Shown piece by piece: positions 41,984-50,594 of a stretch of DNA of 64,000 nt. Numbering within the stretch: the stretch's first letter is position 1; each line of letters opens with the position of its first letter. Source of the stretch: Flavisphingomonas formosensis (lineage in GTDB: Bacteria; Pseudomonadota; Alphaproteobacteria; Sphingomonadales; Sphingomonadaceae); contig NZ_WRPK01000005.1 of assembly GCF_009755815.1 (NCBI RefSeq), positions 124,001 to 188,000 on the forward strand, read 5' to 3'. The notes under the pieces are model-generated. The model did no database searches. It was not told the DNA's origin and was given only the letters and a program-made list of their open reading frames with translations. The position numbers were made by a program, and so were the translations under genes.

Positions 41984-44010
41984 GCATCTTCCGCAACGAC
42001 ACGCTTGGTTCCTGGACGAGAGGCGGGCAGGCGATCGTCCACAATGTCCGCATGACCACCCAGGTCTTTTTTCAGACGGTCATCGCCGGGCTGGTGCTTT
42101 GGGTGATGGGCACCATCTGGTGGGCACTTGAGCATACGACCGCCTATCAGCGCTACGTGCTGATGAAGCTGGTGGAAGCGAGCTTCAAGACGGACGCCGC
42201 CCCCGGCACCAACGACCCCGTCCATTTTAAGACGCCTGCCGGTAAGGCATATTGGACCTCGGCCGACTGGCTGATGGCGTCATCGCTGGCCGAGCGCACC
42301 CTCCATTCCTTTGAAGTAGCGCTCATTCACGGGGCGCTCGTCGCGGGCGCGCTCGCCTTGTTTGCGCTCGGCTGCGCTTGGTTCACCTTCACTAGGACCG
42401 GCCGCGGCCTTGGGTCCAACGAATATCTTCGTGGGGCACGCTTCGGCACGATCCGCCAGGTCCGCCGACTGCTGCGGCGCCATCGCAAGGGCAGCTTTTC
42501 CATTGGCGGCGTGCCTGTGCCTGATATCTTCGAAACCGAGCATGTCCTCCTTTGCGGGGCGCCCGGAACCGGCAAGACCAACCTCATCGTCAAGATGCTG
42601 GATGGAATTCGCAAGGAGGGCAAGCGGGCGATCGTCTACGATACGGCCGGCACCTTCGTGGAGAAGTTCTACCGCGCCGACAAGGACATCATCCTCAACC
42701 CGCTCGATCGCCGGACGAGCCGCTGGTCGCCGTGGGGGGATGTCCCGCGCGACTATCATTACGATCAGATCGCGGAGTCGACGATCCCCGACAAAACGGG
42801 CGATCCCTTCTGGGCAAAAGCAGCCCGTGGCACCCTGGTGGCGGTTCTGCGGAAGCTAGCCCGGGAAAAGGAAATGCTGGTTTCCATCCTTCTGGACCGG
42901 CTGCTACGCTCTAAGCTCAAGGATCTCGCGGCGTTCGCGGCCGGTACCGACGCGGCGGCGTTCATCAGTCTCGAAGGCGAGCGCACATCCGCGGGCATTC
43001 AGGCAGAACTGGCCTCCGTGATGCGCTCCTTCTCCTATTTGGACGACACCCGCGAAGGGCTCTCTATTCGAGAATGGGTCGAGAACGAGAATGGCGATGG
43101 CTGGCTGTTCATTACGGTTAAGGCCGACCAGCTCCCCTCGCTGCGGCCGCTCATCACTGTCTGGCTCGACATCGCCATCTCGGCGATCATGAGCCTCGCG
43201 CCCGATCGGGACCGCAGGCTCTACTGCGTCATCGACGAGCTGCCGACGCTCCAGAAGCTTCCCTCGCTCTCCGACTTCCTCGCGCGGGCTCGCAAATATG
43301 GCGGGTGCGGGATATTGGGCTTCCAGTCCTATCCGCAGCTGGAGGCCACCTATGGCATCCAAGATGCTGCGGCGATCACGGGCTATTGCTCCACTTGGGT
43401 TGCGCTCCGGGCGAACGACACCCCCACGGCCAAGCATGTGTCCGAAAACCTCGGCCAGGTTGAGCAGGTCGAAGCGAACGAGGGCATGTCCTACGGCGTC
43501 AACGACATGCGCGATGGCGTGAACCTCTCGCGGATGCAGGTCACCCGGCCGTTGGTGATGCACACCGAGGTCACCAACCTGCCGAACCTCTCGGGCTTCC
43601 TCCGTTTCGGTCGCAATCTCCCAGTGGTTCGCTTCGCCGACACATTCAACAAGGTGGAAACGATCGCCGAAGGCTTTATCGAGCGCGACACGCCGCCCCA
43701 GCGCGATACAGATGGGCGCTCGCTGATCGAGGCGATCCACGCCGAAGCGAAGTCTGCTGAAGGCGAGGGGGAGCTGAACCCTCGGCCCAGGCGGGGCCGG
43801 GTCAAAAAAGAGCTCGATCTGTTCGATGCGCGTGGCAAGAATGCGCCGCCGCCATCCGAGCCTGCATCCCGGCACGACGCCCAGCCGGATCCACCTCCCA
43901 CGCCGCCGCCGGCGCCCGCCATGCTCGCACCTAGCCGCGGGCGAATCCGGATCGAAGTTGATGTCTATGATCGCAAGGATGGGCCGGTACGGCCTGCAAG
44001 ACCCGCATGA
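41980..44010 (+). CDS. Type IV coupling protein (TraD/TrwB family)
   Basis: A 676-residue inner-membrane ATPase. Two transmembrane segments lie near residues 28-49 (VFFQTVIAGLVLWVMGTIWW) and 113-136 (LVAGALALFALGCAWFTF). The Walker A CGAPGTGKTN lies at about residue 191 and Walker B LYCVIDELPTL at about 413. DNA-binding-domain motifs such as DLAAFAAGTDAAAFI and GGCGILGFQSYPQLEATYG follow. It passes the relaxase-DNA complex to the mating channel. It overlaps the RHH gene upstream and the relaxase downstream (4 bp each), a tight operon. The C-terminal ~90 residues are Pro/Arg-rich and probably unstructured. Confidence 0.95.
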   Translation: MSIFRNDTLGSWTRGGQAIVHNVRMTTQVFFQTVIAGLVLWVMGTIWWALEHTTAYQRYVLMKLVEASFKTDAAPGTNDPVHFKTPAGKAYWTSADWLMASSLAERTLHSFEVALIHGALVAGALALFALGCAWFTFTRTGRGLGSNEYLRGARFGTIRQVRRLLRRHRKGSFSIGGVPVPDIFETEHVLLCGAPGTGKTNLIVKMLDGIRKEGKRAIVYDTAGTFVEKFYRADKDIILNPLDRRTSRWSPWGDVPRDYHYDQIAESTIPDKTGDPFWAKAARGTLVAVLRKLAREKEMLVSILLDRLLRSKLKDLAAFAAGTDAAAFISLEGERTSAGIQAELASVMRSFSYLDDTREGLSIREWVENENGDGWLFITVKADQLPSLRPLITVWLDIAISAIMSLAPDRDRRLYCVIDELPTLQKLPSLSDFLARARKYGGCGILGFQSYPQLEATYGIQDAAAITGYCSTWVALRANDTPTAKHVSENLGQVEQVEANEGMSYGVNDMRDGVNLSRMQVTRPLVMHTEVTNLPNLSGFLRFGRNLPVVRFADTFNKVETIAEGFIERDTPPQRDTDGRSLIEAIHAEAKSAEGEGELNPRPRRGRVKKELDLFDARGKNAPPPSEPASRHDAQPDPPPTPPPAPAMLAPSRGRIRIEVDVYDRKDGPVRPARPA

Positions 44011-46958
44011 TTCACCCCCGCCGCCTGAAGGGCACCGCCACCAATATCGCCCGCTACTATACTGTCGGTGATTACTACTCGAAGGGCTCGGAGGAGCCTT
44101 CGGAATGGGGCGGCGCGATCGCAGCGGAGCTCGGTCTGAAGGGCGCCGTAGACCCGCAGCAGTTCAAGGAGATGCTCGCAGGTAGCGTGAACGGCCAGCA
44201 GCTTGGTCGCCACCGTGCGGATGGGGAAATTCAGCACCATCCAGGATGGGATTTTGCCGTCAACGCCCCAAAGTCGGTGTCCATTATGGCCCTGGTGATG
44301 GGCGATGATCGGATCGTCGCCGCCCATGAAAAGGCGGTCGGAACAGCGCTCGATTATCTCGAGGAGCATGCGGCCCTTCGGTGGCGCGAGGAGGGCGAGA
44401 TCGTCCATCAAACGACCGGCCGCCTCCTTTTCGCGCGCTTCACCGAACATGCGAGCCGCGAGCTCGATCCGCACCTCCATACCCATGTCGTGGTTCTCAA
44501 CATGACCAATGGCGCCGATGGCGAGCCGATGGCCAGCCTCGAGAGCCGCGCCATGTTCGCCGAGCAGATGGTGGCGGGACAGGTTTATCGTAACGCCCTC
44601 GCGCATGATCTGCGGCAGCTTGGCTTCGCCATCGAGGCTGATCCCCGCACTGGTCTGTTTGAGATCGGGGGCGTCCCAAAGAGCTTCATCGCCGAGACGT
44701 CTCAGCGTGCCGAGCAGATCGAGGCCCATGCTCGTGAACATGGCCTTACCGGCCAGGCCGCACGGCGCATATCCTTCTACGAGACTCGCGGCGCCAAAGA
44801 GAAGATTGGCCTCGAGACGCTCAACGCGCAATGGGCGGCCCGCGCCGAGAAGCATCGGTCCGCCCTGGCGGCAATCGTCTCCTCGGCTCAGGCTAAAGAG
44901 GACAAGGAGCACTCGGTCGACGGGGCAACGGCGCGGCGGGCGACGCTGTTCGGGATTCGGCAGGCGGAAACCCGGGAGGCGGTGAACAACCTAGGGAACA
45001 TGCTCAGGCTGGGTCTAGCCTCGCATGTGGGCGAGGTGCGGCTCGACGATATCCGGCCTCTGATCGCCGAGCATGAAAGGCGGACGAAACTTCTGACAAC
45101 TCGCGCTCCGACCGGCGATGCCATATTGACTCGCGGTCGGACGACCCGGCGAACAGCCAAGCTGGAGATCGCACTCTCCCAGCATCTGGCGCTCGCACTC
45201 GACGATGCTCGCCCCATCGCCTCGGCCGATCGGCTGCTAACCGCATTGGAGCGATCCAGCCTGACACCGCATCAGGAGCAGGCACTCGTCACCATCGCGG
45301 CCGCGCGCGATCGCATCACCGGTATCCATGGAGTCGCCGGCGCCGGAAAATCCACCCTGATACGGACGCTCAAGGAAGCCGCCGAGCCGGGCACCATATT
45401 GGTCGCTTTGGCACCGACATCTTCGGCGGCGGCCAATCTGGGCCAAACCGCAGGGATCGAGTCGCGAACGGTCGCGAGCCTCCTCGCAGGCGGCGGCAAG
45501 GGCATCACCGAGGCCCATGTCCTCGTCGTCGATGAGGCGGGCCAGCTGGGCAATCGGCAGGCACTGCGCGTGCTGGAGATCAGTCGGACCACCGGCGCCA
45601 GGGTCATCCTCCTCGGCGACAACAAGCAGACCGGCGCGATCGAACAGGGGAAGGCTTTCTGGCTGATGCAGAGGCTGGGATTGGCGATGGCCGAACTGAC
45701 CGAGTCGCTCCGCCAGGAGACCCGATCGATGAAGTCGGCGGTGACCCAGGCGCGGCTCGGAAATTACTCCGAATCGCTCGGCCATCTCGACAAGGTCGAG
45801 AGCGGTGACAGCGCCGAGAATTTGGCACGAGGCCTTGTCGCCGAATGGACCCGTCTCAGGCCGGAAACCCGCGCGACCACGAATATCCTGGTGCTGGAGA
45901 ATGCCACCCGTCTCATCGTCAACACTCAGATCCGGGAGACGCTGAAGCGGGAAGGCGTGATAGCCGCCGAGGACACCCGCCTGCAGGTGCTCACGCCGGC
46001 TGGGATGTCAGATCAGGAAAAGCACTACGCCCGCTTCTACTCGGGCGGTCAGGTCGTCACCTTCTCTCGCGGCAACGCCGCTCTCGGGCTCGCGCGCGAC
46101 TCCGAATATCGCGTCGTCGGCATCGGCCGCGACGCCAATGGGCGGCAGATCGTGCGTCTGGTCGATGAGAACGGCCGGATCATTCGATGGGATCCCCGAC
46201 TTGGCCAAGCGCGCCACATCAATGTGTTTCAACGCGACGAGCGCGATCTGGCTCAAGGAGACCGCATTCAGTGGCGCCTCGTGAACAAGGATCTCGATCT
46301 CAAAAATGCTGAGCGTGGCACGATCGTCCGGCTTGACGGGACCGTCGCGACGATCAAGTGGGACCGCACAGAGCGTACGCAAGCGGTTGATCTGGGAGAG
46401 CATAAAACCTGGGATCATGGCTATGCCGAGACGGTGTATTCGTCTCAATCCAAGACCTATGCCCGGGCCTATGTTCTGGCCCCGGTAAGCTCTCCGCTCG
46501 TCAACGGCCAGAACTATTACACGGCAATCACGCGTGCGAGATACGGGGTAAAGCTGTGGACCGAAGATCCCGAGCGTCTCGTAGATCGGCTTCAGCGCTT
46601 CAGCGGCGAGAAGACTTCAGCGCTCGAGGGGTTAGGACGACTCGACCGCGATAGCCGCGACAGGTTCGCCGAGCGCCATCGCGACACGCTCGATCGTCTG
46701 CGTTCCGAACAGCACGACATGAGAGCCGAGCGACGGGACGTGGCTCTTGTGGCCAGACTGGATCGCCAGAGTGGCCCACCCGGAATCTCACAGCGTCTCG
46801 CGACAGGCGCGCGATCCATCGCTGAGATGCTCGATAGCTTTCTCGATCGCGCGCTTGGGCAAACGGCGAGTGAACGATCGCCGAACGACCATCAACCGAC
46901 AGTCCAGCACGACAGGGAGGCGCCCCACCACGGGCAAGTCCATGACTTCGACCATTGA
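44007..46958 (+). CDS. MobF-family conjugative relaxase/helicase (TrwC/TraI type)
   Basis: A 983-residue protein with an N-terminal relaxase domain and a C-terminal helicase. Tyr pairs at 17-18 and 23-24 (IARYYTVGDYY) can serve as nicking residues, and the three-His metal site is DPHLHTHVVVLN. The helicase Walker A GVAGAGKST is at about residues 440-450, with VLVVDEAGQL as Walker B. Helicase motifs continue to YYTAITRARYGVKLW. The relaxase cuts oriT and unwinds the transferred strand. A run of Arg/Asp-rich sequence (DRDSRDRFAERHRDTLDRLR) closes the protein. Length and domain order are normal for the family, so it appears functional. Confidence 0.95.
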   Translation: MIHPRRLKGTATNIARYYTVGDYYSKGSEEPSEWGGAIAAELGLKGAVDPQQFKEMLAGSVNGQQLGRHRADGEIQHHPGWDFAVNAPKSVSIMALVMGDDRIVAAHEKAVGTALDYLEEHAALRWREEGEIVHQTTGRLLFARFTEHASRELDPHLHTHVVVLNMTNGADGEPMASLESRAMFAEQMVAGQVYRNALAHDLRQLGFAIEADPRTGLFEIGGVPKSFIAETSQRAEQIEAHAREHGLTGQAARRISFYETRGAKEKIGLETLNAQWAARAEKHRSALAAIVSSAQAKEDKEHSVDGATARRATLFGIRQAETREAVNNLGNMLRLGLASHVGEVRLDDIRPLIAEHERRTKLLTTRAPTGDAILTRGRTTRRTAKLEIALSQHLALALDDARPIASADRLLTALERSSLTPHQEQALVTIAAARDRITGIHGVAGAGKSTLIRTLKEAAEPGTILVALAPTSSAAANLGQTAGIESRTVASLLAGGGKGITEAHVLVVDEAGQLGNRQALRVLEISRTTGARVILLGDNKQTGAIEQGKAFWLMQRLGLAMAELTESLRQETRSMKSAVTQARLGNYSESLGHLDKVESGDSAENLARGLVAEWTRLRPETRATTNILVLENATRLIVNTQIRETLKREGVIAAEDTRLQVLTPAGMSDQEKHYARFYSGGQVVTFSRGNAALGLARDSEYRVVGIGRDANGRQIVRLVDENGRIIRWDPRLGQARHINVFQRDERDLAQGDRIQWRLVNKDLDLKNAERGTIVRLDGTVATIKWDRTERTQAVDLGEHKTWDHGYAETVYSSQSKTYARAYVLAPVSSPLVNGQNYYTAITRARYGVKLWTEDPERLVDRLQRFSGEKTSALEGLGRLDRDSRDRFAERHRDTLDRLRSEQHDMRAERRDVALVARLDRQSGPPGISQRLATGARSIAEMLDSFLDRALGQTASERSPNDHQPTVQHDREAPHHGQVHDFDH

Positions 46959-47487
46959 ACGAGGCCCTCGAACCGACCGACTCACAGCCGCCGCGAGAGT
47001 TTGGCGCTGGAGCACGTCGTTGGCGCTACTCCTCCATTTGAGCGGGCCTGCGCAGGCGGAGGATGTCAATTCACCTGAACCTGAACTTCGTCGCTGCATC
47101 ACCGCGGCCTCTCAAGGCCGGCCTTGGCTGGAGAGAACCTTGTGGGGTTTGCGCGACCAAGAGGGAGGATGGATTGGTGCTGAGGTGCCGAACAGCGATG
47201 GCTCGCACGATCTTGGCCCGTTGCAGGTGAACAGCTGGTGGGTCGAGAAGCTCGCCGCCGCCACCGCACGTCCCGCGCGGCAAGTCCGCTGGTGGCTGAT
47301 CCACGACGCCTGCTTCAATGTGGCGGCCGCGCGCTGGATTTTTCTTTCAGGCCTCCGCGCCACCGGCGACTACTGGAAGGCGGTAGGCGTCTACCACAGT
47401 CCGACACCATGGCGGCAACGTTGGTACGCCGATGCGGTCGCGGGAAAACTTCGCCGCCGCTATGGAAAGGACGTCTTCGCACAATGA
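46942..47487 (+). CDS. Lytic transglycosylase-like protein (VirB1 type)
   Basis: A 181-residue protein from ATG 46942, overlapping the relaxase gene by 17 bp. After a basic start, a signal-peptide-like segment (STSLALLLHLSGPAQAED) is followed by a goose-lysozyme/SLT-like domain: LRDQEGGWIGAEV (catalytic Glu), HDLGPLQVNSWWVEKLA, NVAAARWIFLSGLRATGDYW and VYHSPTPWRQRWYADAV. VirB1-type enzymes open peptidoglycan for the secretion channel. It is the only channel-related gene in the window. Good match in motif order; exact clade uncertain. Confidence 0.82.
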   Translation: MTSTIERGPRTDRLTAAARVWRWSTSLALLLHLSGPAQAEDVNSPEPELRRCITAASQGRPWLERTLWGLRDQEGGWIGAEVPNSDGSHDLGPLQVNSWWVEKLAAATARPARQVRWWLIHDACFNVAAARWIFLSGLRATGDYWKAVGVYHSPTPWRQRWYADAVAGKLRRRYGKDVFAQ

Positions 47488-47944
47488 CGTCTTCACCTCA
47501 CGGGGGAGAAAACAGGATCTCTCCCATGGCCTGGACGGGCCCGCCGGCTCTCTTATCGTGAGGCGCTCCAAGTCTGGCCGTCGGAAGGACGATCCTGTCA
47601 ATGCGGGGCCACCCGCTCACATGCCGCCATCGCGGCCGGGCGACATTGATGTCCAACCTCCTCAAGTTCCCCCATGCCTCCGCCCGGTCGATAGCCGCAG
47701 CACCGCAAATAACCCGGAAACGGTACGTCCGATACGCCGGAACAAATTTTCAGAAGGACTGATCGCCGATGCGGTCACGATTTTCTCTGAGCGCCTCAGC
47801 CGGGCCGTTTCGCGAGAGGAAGCGCTCAGCTTCCTAGGCGATCTCACCGACTTCTATCGCATCTTCTTATCCGGATCGGACTCGACAGGGGGGAGTTCGC
47901 GCGCCGCGAAAATCACCGAGAGAAAAACCTTATCTGACGAATAG
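47462..47944 (+). CDS. Hypothetical protein before the recombinase
   Basis: A frame of about 160 residues ending at 47944. The N-terminal ~85 residues are Pro/Arg/Ser-rich and of doubtful coding value. The last part, RRNKFSEGLIADAVTIFSER, LSRAVSREEALSFLGDLTDF, YRIFL, is regular helical and looks conserved. The true start could be further in; ATG 47462 is a compromise, overlapping the transglycosylase by 26 bp. It lies 80 bp upstream of the serine recombinase in the same direction, as small accessory genes often do. No family is recognised. Confidence 0.5.
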   Translation: MERTSSHNDVFTSRGRKQDLSHGLDGPAGSLIVRRSKSGRRKDDPVNAGPPAHMPPSRPGDIDVQPPQVPPCLRPVDSRSTANNPETVRPIRRNKFSEGLIADAVTIFSERLSRAVSREEALSFLGDLTDFYRIFLSGSDSTGGSSRAAKITERKTLSDE

Positions 47945-48023
47945 GCCGGAGCTGACCAAGTCGGATTTTTTCTTGTCTTACATAAGGGGAGGTGGGGTTG
48001 GAATGTGAAGGGACGTTTAAACG

Positions 48024-49621
48024 ATGGCTAGACCACGATCGAATTCGACCAAAAAGGGCAGGAGCGCGCATTTGGCCGCTTATGGCAGAAAGGCGGTGCT
48101 ATACGCGCGTGTGTCTACCGCAGAGCAGGAACGCGAAGGCTTCTCAATCCCCGCGCAGATGAAATTGCTCCACGAATATGCCGCCGTTCAGAGCATTAGC
48201 GTGGTGAGCGAGCATATTGATGTGGAAACAGCCAAGCGAGCTGGCCGAACCGAGTTTGAGGCGATGCTTGCCTATCTGCGTCGGCATCCCACGGTTCGCA
48301 TCATCCTGGTTGAAAAAACTGATCGCCTTTACCGGAACCTCAAGGATTGGGTGACGCTGGACGAGCTCGATGTCGAGATCCACCTCGCCAAAGAAGGGGT
48401 CGTGCTCTCCAAGGACTCTCGCTCATCCGAGAAGTTCATGCACGGGATCAAGGTCCTGATGGCCAATAATTATATCGACAATCTGTCCGAGGAAGCCCGG
48501 AAGGGAATGTCGGAGAAGGCAGCCCAGGGCTATTGGCCGTCATTGGCGCCGCTCGGATATCGGAACGTCAGGAGCGAAACTGGAAAGAAGGTCATTGAGG
48601 TAAATCCAGAGGTCGCTCCAATGATCATCAGGTTGTTCGAGCTTGCGCAACTGGCGATTATTCGACCACCGATCTTGTCATCAAGGCAAGGGAAATGGGC
48701 CTGCGCTATCGTCGCAGCCAACTTGAAGTTCGAAAGAGCTCAATCCTCTACATCTTGAGGAATCGGCTCTATACGGGGACTTACGAGTGGAACGGCAATC
48801 TCCATCAGGGCCTCCATACGCCCCTCATACCTCATGCGTTATGGGAAGCCGCCCAAGCGGTTCTGGATGGGCGTTCGGCTGCGAACCTGCGCGCCCGCCC
48901 GAAGGACTTTGCCTACACGGGCCTAATGACATGCGGCCATTGCGGCTGCGCCATTGTCGGTGAGATCAAAAAAGGCAGGTATATCTACTACCACTGCTCC
49001 AAGGCGAAAGGGAGGTGTCCAGAGCCCTACGTCAGGCAAGAGGCGCTTGATGATCACTTTGCGGCGTCCCTGAAGCGCATACGGTTGGACCCTGCGATCT
49101 TCGCGTTGATCCAGAAGGCACTTAAAGAGAGCCACGTCGACGAGCAACGGGAGCGCGACGAGCAACGACGCCGACTGATGATCGAGGCCGACGCCCTTCA
49201 GAGTCGTATGGATGTTATCTACCTCGATAAGGTGGACGGCCGCATTTCGGCCGACTATCACGATCGTATCGTGAAGCCCTGGCGCGAAGAGCGGGCGAGG
49301 GTGATCCGCGACCTAGAGCACTTGAATAGCGTTGACGAAGCGTACAGCGATGATGGCGTCGCTTTGCTGGAGGTGGCCACAAACGCCCACAAGGCGTTTG
49401 CCTCGATGGCGCCGCACCATAAACGGCGAGCACTAAAACTCGTTGCTTCGAACTGGTCGTGGGCCAACGGTCGCCTAGAGACGGTGCTCAGGCAACCATT
49501 TGATATGATTGCCGATTTTGGAAAGTCGACGCACGCCAATCCCGCGACAAAACGACCCCATAATGGGCAATCTGACGATTTGGTGACCCCTACGGGAATC
49601 GAACCCGTGTTTCAGCCGTGA
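48024..49621 (+). pseudogene. Large serine recombinase, frameshifted
   Basis: The frame from ATG 48024 has the catalytic resolvase domain with Ser31 in LYARVSTAEQ and continues through the domain (EKTDRLYRNLKDWVTLDELD, GMSEKAAQGYWPSLAPLGYR). At about 48640-48650 the frame shifts. In the other frame the recombinase domain continues (ATGDYSTTDLVIKAREMGLR, LRNRLYTGTYEWNG), then a zinc ribbon (CGHCGC...CSKAKGRCPEP) and coiled coil, to TGA at 49621. Together this makes a ~530-residue integrase of normal size with one likely one-base change. The last 13 codons lie inside a tRNA-Glu-derived att site (TPTGIEPVFQP). The enzyme is probably inactive unless the shift is a sequencing error. Confidence 0.85.
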
Positions 49622-49622
49622 A
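49581..49622 (-). repeat. Attachment site: 3' half of tRNA-Glu
   Basis: Read on the minus strand, 42 bp run from the TTC anticodon position (TTCACGGC) through the T arm ACGGGTTCGATTCCCGT and acceptor AGGGGTC to ACCA. This equals the 3' half of an alphaproteobacterial tRNA-Glu(TTC). Upstream of TTC the match ends: no GGCCCC 5' acceptor or D arm is present at the right distance, so this is not an intact tRNA gene. It coincides with the 3' end of the recombinase gene, as expected for one end (attL/attR) of an element that integrates into tRNA-Glu. Confidence 0.8.
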
Positions 49623-49835
49623 GCAACCACTCGTAAGGCGTGCGGGCGCTCGATCCCGGGCTGGCCATCGCGGAGCCATTCGCCATTCAAGTGCTGCGGG
49701 CCCTGTGCGATTTTGTTTATGACCCAACGCGGCGGCGTTGATGGAAAAGCGACGTCGCGCGGTCTTGGCGACGGGCCGTGCAGTTTTTAGCCTTCGCATC
49801 TGCAGCAATACCGAATCGATCGCGAAGGAGTTGCC

Positions 49836-50528
49836 ATGACGACCAAGGATGCCGCCGATCTTGGGGAAATGGCCCGCGTGGAGGGGCTGCTCGCTGCGCT
49901 GGGGCCGGTCGAGGGCAAGCGCATCATCGACATCGGATGCGGCGAGGGCGTGATTGCGCGCGGGCTGGCGGCGGCCGGAGCCAGCGTTCACGGATATGAT
50001 CCGTTCATTGCTCCTACGGAGGAGATTTCGGAGGGTGCCGGTTCCTATCGGCTGCTACAGGCGCGCGCCGATGCGATTCCCGAGCCGGATGGTTCGGCGG
50101 ATGCGGTGCTGTTCGTTTTTTCACTTCACCATGTCCCGCGGTCTTCGATGGGCGCCGCGCTCGCTGAGGCGAAGCGGCTCTTGAAGCCGGGCGGCAGCCT
50201 GTGCGTTGCGGAACCGCTGGCCGAGGGGCCGGCGCAATATGTGATGGCGCCCTATCATGACGAGACGGAGGTGCGCGCCAACGCGACGCAGGCGCTTGCG
50301 GCCCATGCCGCACCGGCCTTCGGCAGCGAGACCATATTCTTCTTCTCCGAAGGGCGCAGCTATGCCGACTTTGATGACTATGCCGCGCAGGCGATCGGCA
50401 ACATGCGCTACAATGACTATCGCGAGACGGATATCGTGAATGACGAGGTCCGCGGTCGTTTCGAGAAGATGGCGGCGCAATACGGAACCCGGTTCGAGCA
50501 GCGCGTGCGCGTCAATCTATTCGCCTGA
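49836..50528 (+). CDS. Class I SAM-dependent methyltransferase
   Basis: A 230-residue methyltransferase. Motif I (SAM binding) is IIDIGCGEGVIARGLA, the acidic loop after strand 2 is YDPFIAPTEE, and motif IV-like is AVLFVFSLHHVPRSSMGAAL, as in UbiE/Methyltransf_11-type enzymes. AAGGAG precedes the ATG. It is the first plus-strand gene after the att site and lies 66 bp before the ergothionase-like gene. An S-methylation branch of thiourocanate/ergothioneine breakdown is known, so it could methylate the sulfur of a pathway intermediate. That role is inferred from position only. Confidence 0.88.
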   Translation: MTTKDAADLGEMARVEGLLAALGPVEGKRIIDIGCGEGVIARGLAAAGASVHGYDPFIAPTEEISEGAGSYRLLQARADAIPEPDGSADAVLFVFSLHHVPRSSMGAALAEAKRLLKPGGSLCVAEPLAEGPAQYVMAPYHDETEVRANATQALAAHAAPAFGSETIFFFSEGRSYADFDDYAAQAIGNMRYNDYRETDIVNDEVRGRFEKMAAQYGTRFEQRVRVNLFA

Positions 50529-50594
50529 GCGAGGGGGCGCAGGCCGCCCTCGCCCCGTGCCGCCTTACGTCCCCTCATCCGGAGAAGCCATGCC

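Noticed and set aside
49546-49622. A complete tRNA-Glu gene on the minus strand
   Set aside because: Only the part from the anticodon to CCA matches; the required GGCCCC-like 5' acceptor and D arm are absent at the right distance, so it is a 3' half (att site).
19907-49622. Plasmid replication module (RepA/RepC with ParA)
   Set aside because: ParB-like and primase-like genes occur, but no replication initiator or ParA was found; with the att site this fits an integrated element better.
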